Shown here piece after piece: positions 8,635-16,256 of a stretch of 64,000 nucleotides of DNA (its first letter is position 1; every line of letters begins with the position of its first letter). The notes below the pieces were generated by a model. It searched no databases, had not been told where the DNA came from, and saw nothing but the letters and a program-made list of their open reading frames with translations. Both the position numbers and the translations under genes were made by a program. Source of the DNA: Moanibacter sp965226025 (GTDB taxonomy: Bacteria; Verrucomicrobiota; Verrucomicrobiia; Opitutales; UBA2987); assembly GCA_965226025.1 (NCBI GenBank), contig CBDDCD010000003.1:496001-560000 (forward strand). Reading direction: 5' to 3'.

Positions 8635-8997
8635 ATGAATCTGGAAAAGAAAAAAGAGCTGAGGCAGAAGCGTATTTGGCGGATCCGAAAGCGGGTGCGC
8701 GGCCGTGGGGAGAGACCTCGCGTCTGTGTTCATTTCAGCAACAAACACATTTATGCCCAGTTAATTGATGATGAGAAGGGTGCTACGCTTGTCTCCCTGG
8801 CCACATTGAATAAGGATTTTCGCGAAAAGGGACTCAAGGCAAATGTTGGGGGAGCTGAGGTTTTGGGCCAGCTTTTTGGGGAAAAGGCTAAAGAGTCAGG
8901 TATTGGTCGAGCAATTTTCGACCGAAATGGAAGACGCTACCACGGGGCCGTAAAGGCATTCGCCGACTCAGCCAGGAAGGCGGGCTTGGAATTCTAG
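8635..8997 (+). CDS. rplR: 50S ribosomal protein uL18
   Basis: uL18 (120 aa) binds 5S rRNA with uL5. The basic N-terminus RQKRIWRIRKRVRG precedes the RPRVCVHFSNKHIYAQLIDD strand pair, and the C-terminus has FDRNGRRYHGAVKAFADSARKAGLEF, the family ending. Between rplF and rpsE as usual. Confidence 0.97.
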   Translation: MNLEKKKELRQKRIWRIRKRVRGRGERPRVCVHFSNKHIYAQLIDDEKGATLVSLATLNKDFREKGLKANVGGAEVLGQLFGEKAKESGIGRAIFDRNGRRYHGAVKAFADSARKAGLEF

Positions 8998-9014
8998 GCG
9001 GCATAGGAATCGAG

Positions 9015-9533
9015 ATGGCAGTACGGAACATTAGGGGCAGACCCAAGGGCGACTCTCATGTGGAAGAGGAGACACCCGAATTCATCGAGAAGGTTGTCTT
9101 CATCAACCGCTGCGCGAAGGTGGTGCGAGGAGGCCGTCGATTCAGCTTTTCAGCCCTGGTGGTTGTAGGAGACGGTTCCGGTCGTGTCGGTTACGGCTAT
9201 GGCAAGGCCAAGGAGGTGCCGGAGGCGATCCGCAAAGGTACGGAACGGGCCCACAAGAAGATGTTCGACGTGCAACTGCGAGGAAACACGATCCCCCATC
9301 AAGTGATCGGAATCCAGGATGGCGGTAAAGTCCTACTACGGCCTGCCAGTCCGGGAACGGGAGTGATTGCTGGAGGAGGGGTGCGTCCTGTTTTGGAAGC
9401 GGTTGGGGTGAAGGATGTTCTGACCAAGTCCCTCGGATCCAATAATCATTGTGCTGTAGTAGGAGCGACAGCGAATGCGCTGAAGCAGCTCCGCTCGGCC
9501 GAACAAATCTGGCATATAAGAAAGGCTGATTGA
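9015..9533 (+). CDS. rpsE: 30S ribosomal protein uS5
   Basis: uS5 (172 aa) helps keep decoding accurate and lies at the mRNA entry site. After a short acidic lead (FIEKVVFINR), the dsRNA-binding-like fold shows GGRRFSFSALVVVGDGSGRVGYGYGKA (outline) and the C-terminal SLGSNNHCAVVGATANAL block. The next gene is rplO only 22 bases on: the rpmD (uL30) gene that often stands between them is absent. Confidence 0.97.
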   Translation: MAVRNIRGRPKGDSHVEEETPEFIEKVVFINRCAKVVRGGRRFSFSALVVVGDGSGRVGYGYGKAKEVPEAIRKGTERAHKKMFDVQLRGNTIPHQVIGIQDGGKVLLRPASPGTGVIAGGGVRPVLEAVGVKDVLTKSLGSNNHCAVVGATANALKQLRSAEQIWHIRKAD

Positions 9534-9555
9534 GATTTTCGATCAGGATAGAGCA

Positions 9556-10038
9556 ATGCGTTTGGATCAACTGCCAAGAATCCGAGGAAGCCGGAGGAAC
9601 CGCAAGCGTCTTGGCCATGGGCGTGGGTCCGGCCACGGCAAGACGTCGGGAAGGGGCCACAAGGGACAAAACTCCCGCTCGGGGAGATCGGTGCGGCCGG
9701 GATTCGAGAGTGGGCACGTTCCCCTCTATCGAAGATTGCCTCAGCGTGGATTCAACAATGCGAATTTCAAGGTCGAATACGCGATTGTTAATGTCGGCAG
9801 TCTCTCGAAGATCAAAGAGTTCAAGAATATCGACCGAAATACTCTCATAGAAGCAGGCCTGGTGCGGAAGAATGCAAAGCGCGTCAAAATCCTGGGTCAC
9901 GGGAAAATCGATCGAGCCATCATTGTCGAGGCGGACCGGTTCTCCGAAGCGGCGATGGAAAAGATCAAATCAGCCGGAGGCGAGGTGGTGGCGCTCGGGG
10001 GGGCGACGGAGTCCGCCGAAGAGAGTGCGGAAGAGTGA
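9556..10038 (+). CDS. rplO: 50S ribosomal protein uL15
   Basis: uL15 (160 aa) is a late-stage assembly protein with a glycine- and arginine-rich N-terminus. RRNRKRLGHGRGSGHGKTSGRGHKGQ (outline) and PLYRRLPQRGFNN are family signatures. A short Ala/Glu-rich C-terminal tail ends the protein. Next gene is secY after 36 bases. Confidence 0.97.
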   Translation: MRLDQLPRIRGSRRNRKRLGHGRGSGHGKTSGRGHKGQNSRSGRSVRPGFESGHVPLYRRLPQRGFNNANFKVEYAIVNVGSLSKIKEFKNIDRNTLIEAGLVRKNAKRVKILGHGKIDRAIIVEADRFSEAAMEKIKSAGGEVVALGGATESAEESAEE

Positions 10039-10074
10039 CTGACTGAAAGTAGCCGCACCCGGCATTCCTGACCG

Positions 10075-11571
10075 ATGATTTCGGCTTTCGTTAATTGTAT
10101 CAAGATTCCGGAGCTGAAGAGGCGCATAGGGTACACTCTCTTCTTCCTCTTCATTGCCAGAATCGGCGCCAATATTCCGCTGCCCGGTTTGGATCCGTCT
10201 CCCCTGCAGAGCTTCTTTCAAGACCAGAGCGGAGAGTCCGGTTCTTTGGTCGGCCTCTACAACATGTTCACGGGTGGGGCTCTGCTCAAGGGTGCGGTCT
10301 GTGCTCTCGGCATCATGCCCTATATCAGCGCCTCAATTATCTTCCAGTTGATGACGGCGGTGGTTCCCCAGTTGGCACGGCTTCAGCAGGAAGGAGAAGT
10401 GGGGCGGCAAAAGATCACGCAGTATACACGCTATGCGACGGTGGGAATCTGTCTCATTCAGGGTTTCCTGCTGATCGTGGCCCTGCGGAATCCTGGAAGG
10501 CTCTTCCGGGGTTTCAGCATTTCGGACTACGGTCCTATCGTTCTGGTTGATCATGGCTGGTTCGTTGTGACATCGGTGATATTTCTGACGGCCGGCACTG
10601 TTCTCCTGATGTGGTTAGGAGAACAGATCACGCAGAATGGGATTGGGCAGGGCATTTCTCTCCTCATCACGGTGGGAATTCTTTCTGATCTTCCTTCCGC
10701 CGCCGCTATTACCTACAAGATGTTCAACCCATCTTCGGTCGGTACGGAGACTCTGGGCGCTCCCCATGCGATCATGATGTTGCTCCTCCTCTCCCTCTCG
10801 GTAGCCGGCATTATCGCGCTCACCCAGGCTCAGCGCAAAATACCTGTGCAATACGCCAAGAGGGTAGTGGGAAGGAAGGTATACGGAGGGCAGAGTTCCT
10901 TTCTTCCGCTGAAGGTGAATTATTCAGGAGTGATGCCGGTTATTTTCGCCAGCGCCATTCTTCTCTTTTTCCAGTCGATTTCGCAATATCTGGGAGCTGC
11001 CGCCGACCTTCCCTTCGTAAGGGACTTCGCGGGTTATTTTCAACAGGGAGGAATGACCTACTATTTCATATTCGGCCTTCTCATTCTCTGTTTCAGTTAC
11101 TTCTGGGTGTCAGTAATGTTCAAACCGATCCAGATCGCCGACGATCTGAAAAAATACGGAGGGTATATTCCAGGGGTCCGTCCCGGCGAGCCGACCGCGA
11201 AATTTCTCGATTTTGTAATGACCCGCCTTACGCTCTTTGGCGCTCTGGCCTTGACTGTGATCGCGGTATTTCCCGATTGGCTCAATTTTACGGCCAAGAT
11301 ACCTTATCCCGTGGGGCAGTTTTTCGGCGGTACTGGGATGCTGATCACCATAGGTGTTCTCCTCGACACTCTTCGTCAGATCGAGACCTACCTGCTGCAG
11401 AGACATTATGACGGATTTCTTCGAAAGGGTAGAATCCGAGGCAGAAGTGCGGCGCGCTCGCCCCAGATTGTCGACGTGGAAGAACTGAAGGAACTCAACT
11501 GGTTCTGGTTTTGGCTTGGATTCGCCTTCCTGGTGGGCTTGGTCTGCTGGATTATGCAGAGATACATTTGA
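10075..11571 (+). CDS. secY: Protein translocase subunit SecY
   Basis: SecY (498 aa) is the channel of the general secretion pathway in the inner membrane, working with SecE, SecG and SecA. Ten hydrophobic helices can be followed. Motifs include the N-terminal helix after RRIGYTLFFLFIARIGANIPLPG (outline), the ITQNGIGQGISL segment, RKVYGGQSSFLPLKVNYSGVMPVIFASA (outline) and a cytosolic C-terminus. The protein is about 55 residues longer than E. coli SecY; the extra length is spread over loops. Position after rplO is classic; adk, which often follows, is missing and map comes next. Confidence 0.97.
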   Translation: MISAFVNCIKIPELKRRIGYTLFFLFIARIGANIPLPGLDPSPLQSFFQDQSGESGSLVGLYNMFTGGALLKGAVCALGIMPYISASIIFQLMTAVVPQLARLQQEGEVGRQKITQYTRYATVGICLIQGFLLIVALRNPGRLFRGFSISDYGPIVLVDHGWFVVTSVIFLTAGTVLLMWLGEQITQNGIGQGISLLITVGILSDLPSAAAITYKMFNPSSVGTETLGAPHAIMMLLLLSLSVAGIIALTQAQRKIPVQYAKRVVGRKVYGGQSSFLPLKVNYSGVMPVIFASAILLFFQSISQYLGAAADLPFVRDFAGYFQQGGMTYYFIFGLLILCFSYFWVSVMFKPIQIADDLKKYGGYIPGVRPGEPTAKFLDFVMTRLTLFGALALTVIAVFPDWLNFTAKIPYPVGQFFGGTGMLITIGVLLDTLRQIETYLLQRHYDGFLRKGRIRGRSAARSPQIVDVEELKELNWFWFWLGFAFLVGLVCWIMQRYI

Positions 11572-11605
11572 GGGATCAGGGCTTTCGGGGATGCTAAGAA
11601 ACTCA

Positions 11606-12373
11606 ATGATTCCAATCAAGAGTCCGCCGGAGATCAGGCGGATGCGGGAGTCGTGCCAGATAGCCGCATTGGTGCTCGATCGACTGGTTTCCCTCGCCGA
11701 ACCTGGAATCAGCACCTACGAGATCGATCAAGAGGGGAAAGAACTGATTGACGGCTATGGGGCGGTCAGCGCCTGTTACAACTATCGAGTGGGTGATCGA
11801 TTTTTTCCCGCCCATACCTGCATATCGGTGAACGAGGAGGTCGTCCATGGAATCGGATCCTTGAAGCGTATTCTCAGGTTCGACGATATCGTCACCATTG
11901 ATGTCACGGTAATTTATCAAGGGTTCATCGGCGACAATGCCCGTACCGTGCTGATGGGTGAGGCGAGTCCTGACGTTCGGGCCCTCGTTTCTACGACTGA
12001 AGCGGCCCTCTATCGAGGCATCGAAAAGGCCAGGTCGGGTAACCGAGTGGGGGATATTTCCCACTCCGTGCAGCGGTTTATCGAGCCGAGGAAGTTTGGA
12101 ATCGTTCGGGATTTCGTAGGGCACGGGGTGGGCCGCTCAATGCATGAGGAGCCACAGATTCCGAATTTCGGCAAGCCTGGAACCGGTAAACGATTGAAGC
12201 CCAAGATGACTCTGGCCATCGAACCGATGGTAAATCTGGGAGGGCCCGAAGTCGAGATGGCGGAGGACGGTTGGACTGCGATCACCAGGGACCGCATGCC
12301 CTCCGCGCATTTTGAGCACACCATTCTGGTGACTGAGGATGAACCTGAGATATTGACAATGGCGAAAAAATAG
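11606..12373 (+). CDS. map: Methionine aminopeptidase type I
   Basis: Removes the initiator methionine from nascent proteins with two metal ions. The type I pattern is intact: His in YRVGDRFFPAHTCISVNEEVVHG, metal-binding Asp in IDVTVIYQGFIGDNAR, His and Glu in GHGVGRSMHEEP and AIEPMV, and a final Glu in HFEHTILVTEDEP. About 255 aa from the ATG at 11606 (MIPIKSP, a common family start); an in-frame ATG at 11591 would add five residues. It directly follows secY. Confidence 0.95.
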   Translation: MIPIKSPPEIRRMRESCQIAALVLDRLVSLAEPGISTYEIDQEGKELIDGYGAVSACYNYRVGDRFFPAHTCISVNEEVVHGIGSLKRILRFDDIVTIDVTVIYQGFIGDNARTVLMGEASPDVRALVSTTEAALYRGIEKARSGNRVGDISHSVQRFIEPRKFGIVRDFVGHGVGRSMHEEPQIPNFGKPGTGKRLKPKMTLAIEPMVNLGGPEVEMAEDGWTAITRDRMPSAHFEHTILVTEDEPEILTMAKK

Positions 12374-12410
12374 CTTTTTAATGTCGTCTTTTTTTGATCC
12401 TCGGATCTAT

Positions 12411-12438
12411 TTGTCAGTCTTACCTCGAGTGATATATA
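12411..12438 (+). promoter_or_regulatory. Possible sigma70-type promoter before rpsM
   Basis: TTGTCA at 12411-12416 and TATATA at 12433-12438 are separated by 16 bases in the 77-base gap between map and rpsM. The gap is the only AT-rich break in this part of the cluster, and a promoter for the alpha-type unit (rpsM-rpsK-rpsD-rpoA-rplQ) is common at this position. The call is a sequence match only. Confidence 0.4.
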
Positions 12439-12450
12439 CCGGGATTTACT

Positions 12451-12828
12451 ATGCCTCGCTTACTTGGAGTTGATATTCCAGGCGGTAGGAAACTGCCCTA
12501 CGCTCTGCGTTATATTTATGGAATCGGGCCCACGCGGGCGGATGCGATTGTCGCCTCGACGGGCTTGGATCCCGACCGGAGGGCGCATGAACTGTCGGAG
12601 GAGGAGATGACAAAGATAACTGCGGAAATCAATGAACGTCAGTTCGCGATCGAAGGTGATCTGAGGCGAGACATCGCTTCAAATCTGAAGAGGTTGCAAG
12701 CGGTCAATTGTTATCGTGGCCTACGCCATAGGCGGGGTTTGCCGGTGCGGGGACAGAGAACCCAATGCAACGCGCGGACACGCAAGGGAAAGCCAAAGAC
12801 AGTGGGGATAATGAAGAAAGCGACTTAG
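12451..12828 (+). CDS. rpsM: 30S ribosomal protein uS13
   Basis: uS13 (125 aa) bridges to the 50S subunit and touches P-site tRNA. Conserved parts: MPRLLGVDIPGGRKLPYALRYIYGIG (outline), the RRDIASNLKRLQAVNCYRGLRHRRGLPVRGQRT block (outline) and a basic tail. infA and rpmJ, often just upstream, are not here: the gap to map is 77 bases, too short for either. Confidence 0.97.
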   Translation: MPRLLGVDIPGGRKLPYALRYIYGIGPTRADAIVASTGLDPDRRAHELSEEEMTKITAEINERQFAIEGDLRRDIASNLKRLQAVNCYRGLRHRRGLPVRGQRTQCNARTRKGKPKTVGIMKKAT

Positions 12829-12838
12829 AAATTGCAGC

Positions 12839-13483
12839 ATGACGGAAGAGGAGAAAAGCGAGAAGACCGAAGAACCGCAAAAGATCGCCTCCGAGGCTGA
12901 ATCGGAAAAGAAGGAGAGCAGCACGGGCGGGGGCGACAAGCAGGGCGAGAACGGTAAGAAGGATGAAAGCGCTGAAGCGGCGGCGACGGAGCCCGAGGTA
13001 AAGAAGGACAAGGAAGAGGAAGCGGAAAAAGGAAAAGATGAAGAAGCCGACGATCGACCTAAAGCGCCGACCGCGGCCGACCTTCTAAAGGATGATCTAA
13101 CCGATATCAAGATTCGGCGCGCCAAAGGGAGTAAGAACATCTCTGCCGGTGTGGTTCACATATTGGCAACTTTTAACAACACCAAAGTAACAATCAGCGA
13201 TCAACGCGGAAATGTGATTTCCTGGTCCAGCGGCGGTAAGTGTGGTTTTCGGGGCTCCCGGAAGTCGACCTCATACGCAGCTCAAATCGTAACCCAGGAT
13301 GCAGGAAGAGTGGCCATGGGCCATGGACTGAGGGAAGTTGAAGTGCGAGTCAGAGGTCCCGGAATGGGCCGGGATTCTGCAATCAGGTCCCTACAGACTC
13401 TGGGATTAAACGTGCTCTCTATTGTTGACGTGACTCCCGTTCCCCACAACGGATGCCGCCCGCCCAAAAGGAGGCGGGTGTAG
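12839..13483 (+). CDS. rpsK: 30S ribosomal protein uS11 with a long charged N-terminal extension
   Basis: uS11 binds the platform of the 30S subunit near the mRNA exit. The usual protein is about 130 aa; this one is 214 aa. The conserved domain starts near residue 91 (KIRRAKGSKNISAGVVHILATFNN in outline) and includes SWSSGGKCGFRGSRKSTSYAAQ and the PHNGCRPPKRRRV ending. Residues 1-90 are low complexity, dominated by Glu, Lys, Asp and Ala, and probably disordered. No Met lies between residue 1 and the core, so the extension is most likely translated unless a non-AUG start is used. It starts 10 bases after rpsM. Confidence 0.95.
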   Translation: MTEEEKSEKTEEPQKIASEAESEKKESSTGGGDKQGENGKKDESAEAAATEPEVKKDKEEEAEKGKDEEADDRPKAPTAADLLKDDLTDIKIRRAKGSKNISAGVVHILATFNNTKVTISDQRGNVISWSSGGKCGFRGSRKSTSYAAQIVTQDAGRVAMGHGLREVEVRVRGPGMGRDSAIRSLQTLGLNVLSIVDVTPVPHNGCRPPKRRRV

Positions 13484-13527
13484 GACATCGAGTCGGAGGA
13501 ATTTGGCTCTGAATTTCAAGGATCAAT

Positions 13528-14136
13528 ATGTCGCGCTATACAGGACCTACGACACGAATAAACCGGCGGTTTGGGATGGCAATCTTTCCGCCCAACAAGG
13601 CTTTTGAAAGGAAGCCCTATCCTCCCGGTGAACATGGCCAGCGCCATCGGCGAAAGACAAGCGAATACTCGTACGGATTGAGCGAGAAGCAGAAACTTCG
13701 CTACATGTATGGACTCACCGAAAAACAATTTAGGATCTGTTTTGAGCGGGCGAAAAAGAAGCGGGGAGTAACCGGGGAGACCTTCCTGCAGGTACTAGAG
13801 ACGCGATTGGATAATGTAGTGTATCTACTTGGATTTTCAAAAACGAGGCGTCAGGCACGACAGTTTGTCGGCCATGGCCACATAAGAATGAACGGGCACA
13901 AGGTCGATATACCCAGTTGCCAGGTTCAGTCCGGCGACGAGATCGAGGTGAATGCCAGCACTTCTTCACGACAACTGGCGACCCGCAGTCTCGAGGATAC
14001 TCGCCTTCGGACACCGCCCGCCTGGCTCACCTGCCACGAGGATTCACTCCGAGCGAAGGTCAATCGTCTCCCGACGAAGGACGAGATCGAGCCCGGTGTC
14101 AATGTACAGCTCATCGTTGAATTCTACAGTCGTTAG
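13528..14136 (+). CDS. rpsD: 30S ribosomal protein uS4
   Basis: uS4 (202 aa) nucleates 30S assembly and often represses the alpha operon. It carries the S4 RNA-binding domain LDNVVYLLGFSKTRRQARQFVGHGHIRMNG (outline), with the YPPGEHGQRHRRKTSEY stretch before it. There is no N-terminal zinc-binding Cys pattern, so it is the zinc-free form. Followed by a 128-base gap before rpoA that contains no recognised element. Confidence 0.97.
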   Translation: MSRYTGPTTRINRRFGMAIFPPNKAFERKPYPPGEHGQRHRRKTSEYSYGLSEKQKLRYMYGLTEKQFRICFERAKKKRGVTGETFLQVLETRLDNVVYLLGFSKTRRQARQFVGHGHIRMNGHKVDIPSCQVQSGDEIEVNASTSSRQLATRSLEDTRLRTPPAWLTCHEDSLRAKVNRLPTKDEIEPGVNVQLIVEFYSR

Positions 14137-14264
14137 GAGTGAGAGAGCCTCCGCCGAGGTCTTGAGCCCAAGCCGCCCCAGGGCACTCTTTCCGGTTGGG
14201 AACGGGCGGCGAATTTTGATTTCGTCGACAGATTAGATACCGAAAATTCAGAACCCATAATATC

Positions 14265-15266
14265 ATGCCGCTACGATTAGGAAAATTCGAATTACCGAAC
14301 AGATTGATAAAGGATGACGACACCTCGACGGACACCTACGGCCGATTCGTGGCTGAGCCTTTTGAGACTGGATATGGCCACACGATTGGAAATTCGTTGC
14401 GACGCGTACTTCTGAGTTCGATTGAAGGTGCGGCGATATCCTCGGTCAAGATTGAGGGAGTTGATCACGAGTTTCAGAGCTTGGAGGGAGTCGAGGAAGA
14501 TGTTACGGACATTGTCCTGAACCTCAAGAAGGTGTTGATTCGGTCTCACAAGAGGGAACCGATTAAACTGCTGATCGACGTCGAGAGATCCGGCGCCGTA
14601 ACCGCGGCGGATATTCAGCCGGACGCGAATATCGAGATCATTAATCCCGGGCAAGTTATCTGCACGGTGGATCAGAAGCGCCGATTTCTAGCTGAATTGG
14701 AAATCCGGGTAGGCCGTGGTTACTGTCCAGGGGAAGAGAACAAGTCGGAGGACCAACCTATCGGAATGATAGCGATTGATTCGCTTTTCAGCCCCGTACG
14801 TTTGGTGAAGTACACGATCGAGAATACCCGAGTAGGGCAGATGACTGATTACGACAAGCTCATCCTCGAGACGTGGACCGACGGCCGCATCACACCTGAT
14901 GATGCATTGAAGCAAGCTGCTGCCATCATCAAGCTACATCTTGATGTCTTTGACAAGGTGAGCGATGAGTCGGTCACCTTCGAAAGCGAACAAGCGGAGG
15001 TAAGCGAAGAGCAGAACAAACTGAGAAAGCTTCTCAATATGAGCGTCAACGAAATTGAACTTTCGGTACGAGCGGCAAATTGTCTTAACAACGCCAACAT
15101 AACCACGGTAGGTGAGCTTTCCATGAAGACGGAACAGGAGATGTTGAAGTATCGAAACTTTGGAAAGAAGTCGTTGAACGAGATAAAGGCGAAACTGGAA
15201 CAGCTGGGTTTGTCGTTGGGAATGAAGATCGACGAGCGGTTGCTGGAGAATCGCAGCGACGTCTAG
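14265..15266 (+). CDS. rpoA: DNA-directed RNA polymerase subunit alpha
   Basis: RpoA (333 aa) dimerises to scaffold RNA polymerase. The N-terminal domain shows PFETGYGHTIGNSLRRVLLSSIEGAAI (outline) and GYCPGEENK; the flexible linker lies near residue 235; the C-terminal DNA- and activator-binding domain has IELSVRAANCLNNANI and YRNFGKKSLNEIKAKLEQLGL. Complete and of normal length. It lies between rpsD and rplQ, the standard arrangement. Confidence 0.98.
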   Translation: MPLRLGKFELPNRLIKDDDTSTDTYGRFVAEPFETGYGHTIGNSLRRVLLSSIEGAAISSVKIEGVDHEFQSLEGVEEDVTDIVLNLKKVLIRSHKREPIKLLIDVERSGAVTAADIQPDANIEIINPGQVICTVDQKRRFLAELEIRVGRGYCPGEENKSEDQPIGMIAIDSLFSPVRLVKYTIENTRVGQMTDYDKLILETWTDGRITPDDALKQAAAIIKLHLDVFDKVSDESVTFESEQAEVSEEQNKLRKLLNMSVNEIELSVRAANCLNNANITTVGELSMKTEQEMLKYRNFGKKSLNEIKAKLEQLGLSLGMKIDERLLENRSDV

Positions 15267-15352
15267 GAATCGGTCGGAAGGACCTTGATATCGGCCCGGC
15301 ATTGGATCGAAAAAGTCCGTCTGGCTGCCAGGATCTGACAAGGGAAGAGAAG

Positions 15353-15940
15353 ATGCGACATCGCAAACACAATCAGCAGCTCGGGGTCAAGAAGGAGCAT
15401 CGCAAAAGCTTGTTGGCCAACTTGGCTTCGGCTCTTCTTGAACACGGTCGGATCGAGACGACGCTGGCGAAGGCGAAAGCACTCCGTCCCTTCGCGGAGA
15501 GAGTGATCACCCTCGCAAAAAGGGCGCAAAAAGCATCGCCGGAGCGAGCCCTCTATCTGCGCCGATTGGCAATTTCGCGAGTTCGGAATAAGGGGGCGGT
15601 CCACGTTCTCTTCGAAGAGAGGGTGGCTGAATTCGTAGATCGAAAAGGAGGGTACATACGAATCTATAAATTGGGCGGACGAATCGGAGATGGAGCGGAG
15701 ATGGCGATCGTCGAGCTTATCGACGCGGCCGACGAGGGCTATCGGAATTCCAGGAGAAAGAGGAAGAAATCGGACGATAAGTCGACCGAGCAAGAGCATG
15801 CTCCAGCCGAGGTAGAGGAAGAGCCGGTGAGCGATGATACAGGTGGTGGAGCCTCAGCCGGAGAGAGTGAAGCGGAGGCTGACGAAAGCGAGAAAGTAGC
15901 AGACGAAAGCAAGAAGGAAGAAGGGGCTGAGGAGAAATGA
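15353..15940 (+). CDS. rplQ: 50S ribosomal protein bL17 with an acidic C-terminal tail
   Basis: bL17 sits at the tunnel exit. The conserved core (residues 1-130) has MRHRKHNQQLGVKKEHRKSLLANLASALLEHGRIETT in outline and GGYIRIYKLGGRIGDGAEMA. Beyond residue 131 comes a 65-residue tail that is first basic (RRKRKK) and then rich in Glu, Ser, Ala and Asp. The family is usually 115-140 aa. The ATG at 15353 follows AGGGAAGAGA and fits the family start. The stop overlaps the next gene by ATGA. Confidence 0.95.
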   Translation: MRHRKHNQQLGVKKEHRKSLLANLASALLEHGRIETTLAKAKALRPFAERVITLAKRAQKASPERALYLRRLAISRVRNKGAVHVLFEERVAEFVDRKGGYIRIYKLGGRIGDGAEMAIVELIDAADEGYRNSRRKRKKSDDKSTEQEHAPAEVEEEPVSDDTGGGASAGESEAEADESEKVADESKKEEGAEEK

Positions 15941-16170
15941 TTCGGGTGGACTACGAGCTTTTCATTCTTCTCTATCTATGCACGGGAATTGCGACAATTT
16001 TCGGTCTATGGTTCTATTATGATCGTAGGGACAAGCGCCTTTACGAAGCGGAGCGAATCAGGGTTGTATTTCACTGCCTCAAATGTGGGCAGCTTTTCAC
16101 TGAGAAAAAGCAGGCCGAGGTAGCGGAATGCCCGCGATGCGGATACGAGAACTCCCGAATCAGATTCTGA
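15937..16170 (+). CDS. Small membrane-anchored zinc-ribbon protein
   Basis: A 77-residue protein with one hydrophobic segment (about residues 7-27, FILLYLCTGIATIFGLWFYY), a charged stretch, and a C-terminal zinc ribbon made of CLKCG and CPRCG. It overlaps the rplQ stop as ATGA, so it is probably translated by coupling with the ribosomal operon. I do not recognise a named family; the topology suggests a membrane anchor with a cytoplasmic metal-binding knuckle. Small zinc ribbons can bind nucleic acid or proteins, but that is only an inference. Confidence 0.8.
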   Translation: MIRVDYELFILLYLCTGIATIFGLWFYYDRRDKRLYEAERIRVVFHCLKCGQLFTEKKQAEVAECPRCGYENSRIRF

Positions 16171-16256
16171 GAGTATGTGGCATTGAAGCTTGGTCCAGTT
16201 AGTTTCCAAAACTCGGAGGATTCAAGCAGCTGACGGAATTCCGGACTGTTCCCCAA

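Noticed and set aside
9958..16250. Long minus-strand open frames inside the ribosomal genes (for example 12721-13140)
   Set aside because: They are shadows of real genes with biased codons and show no family features.
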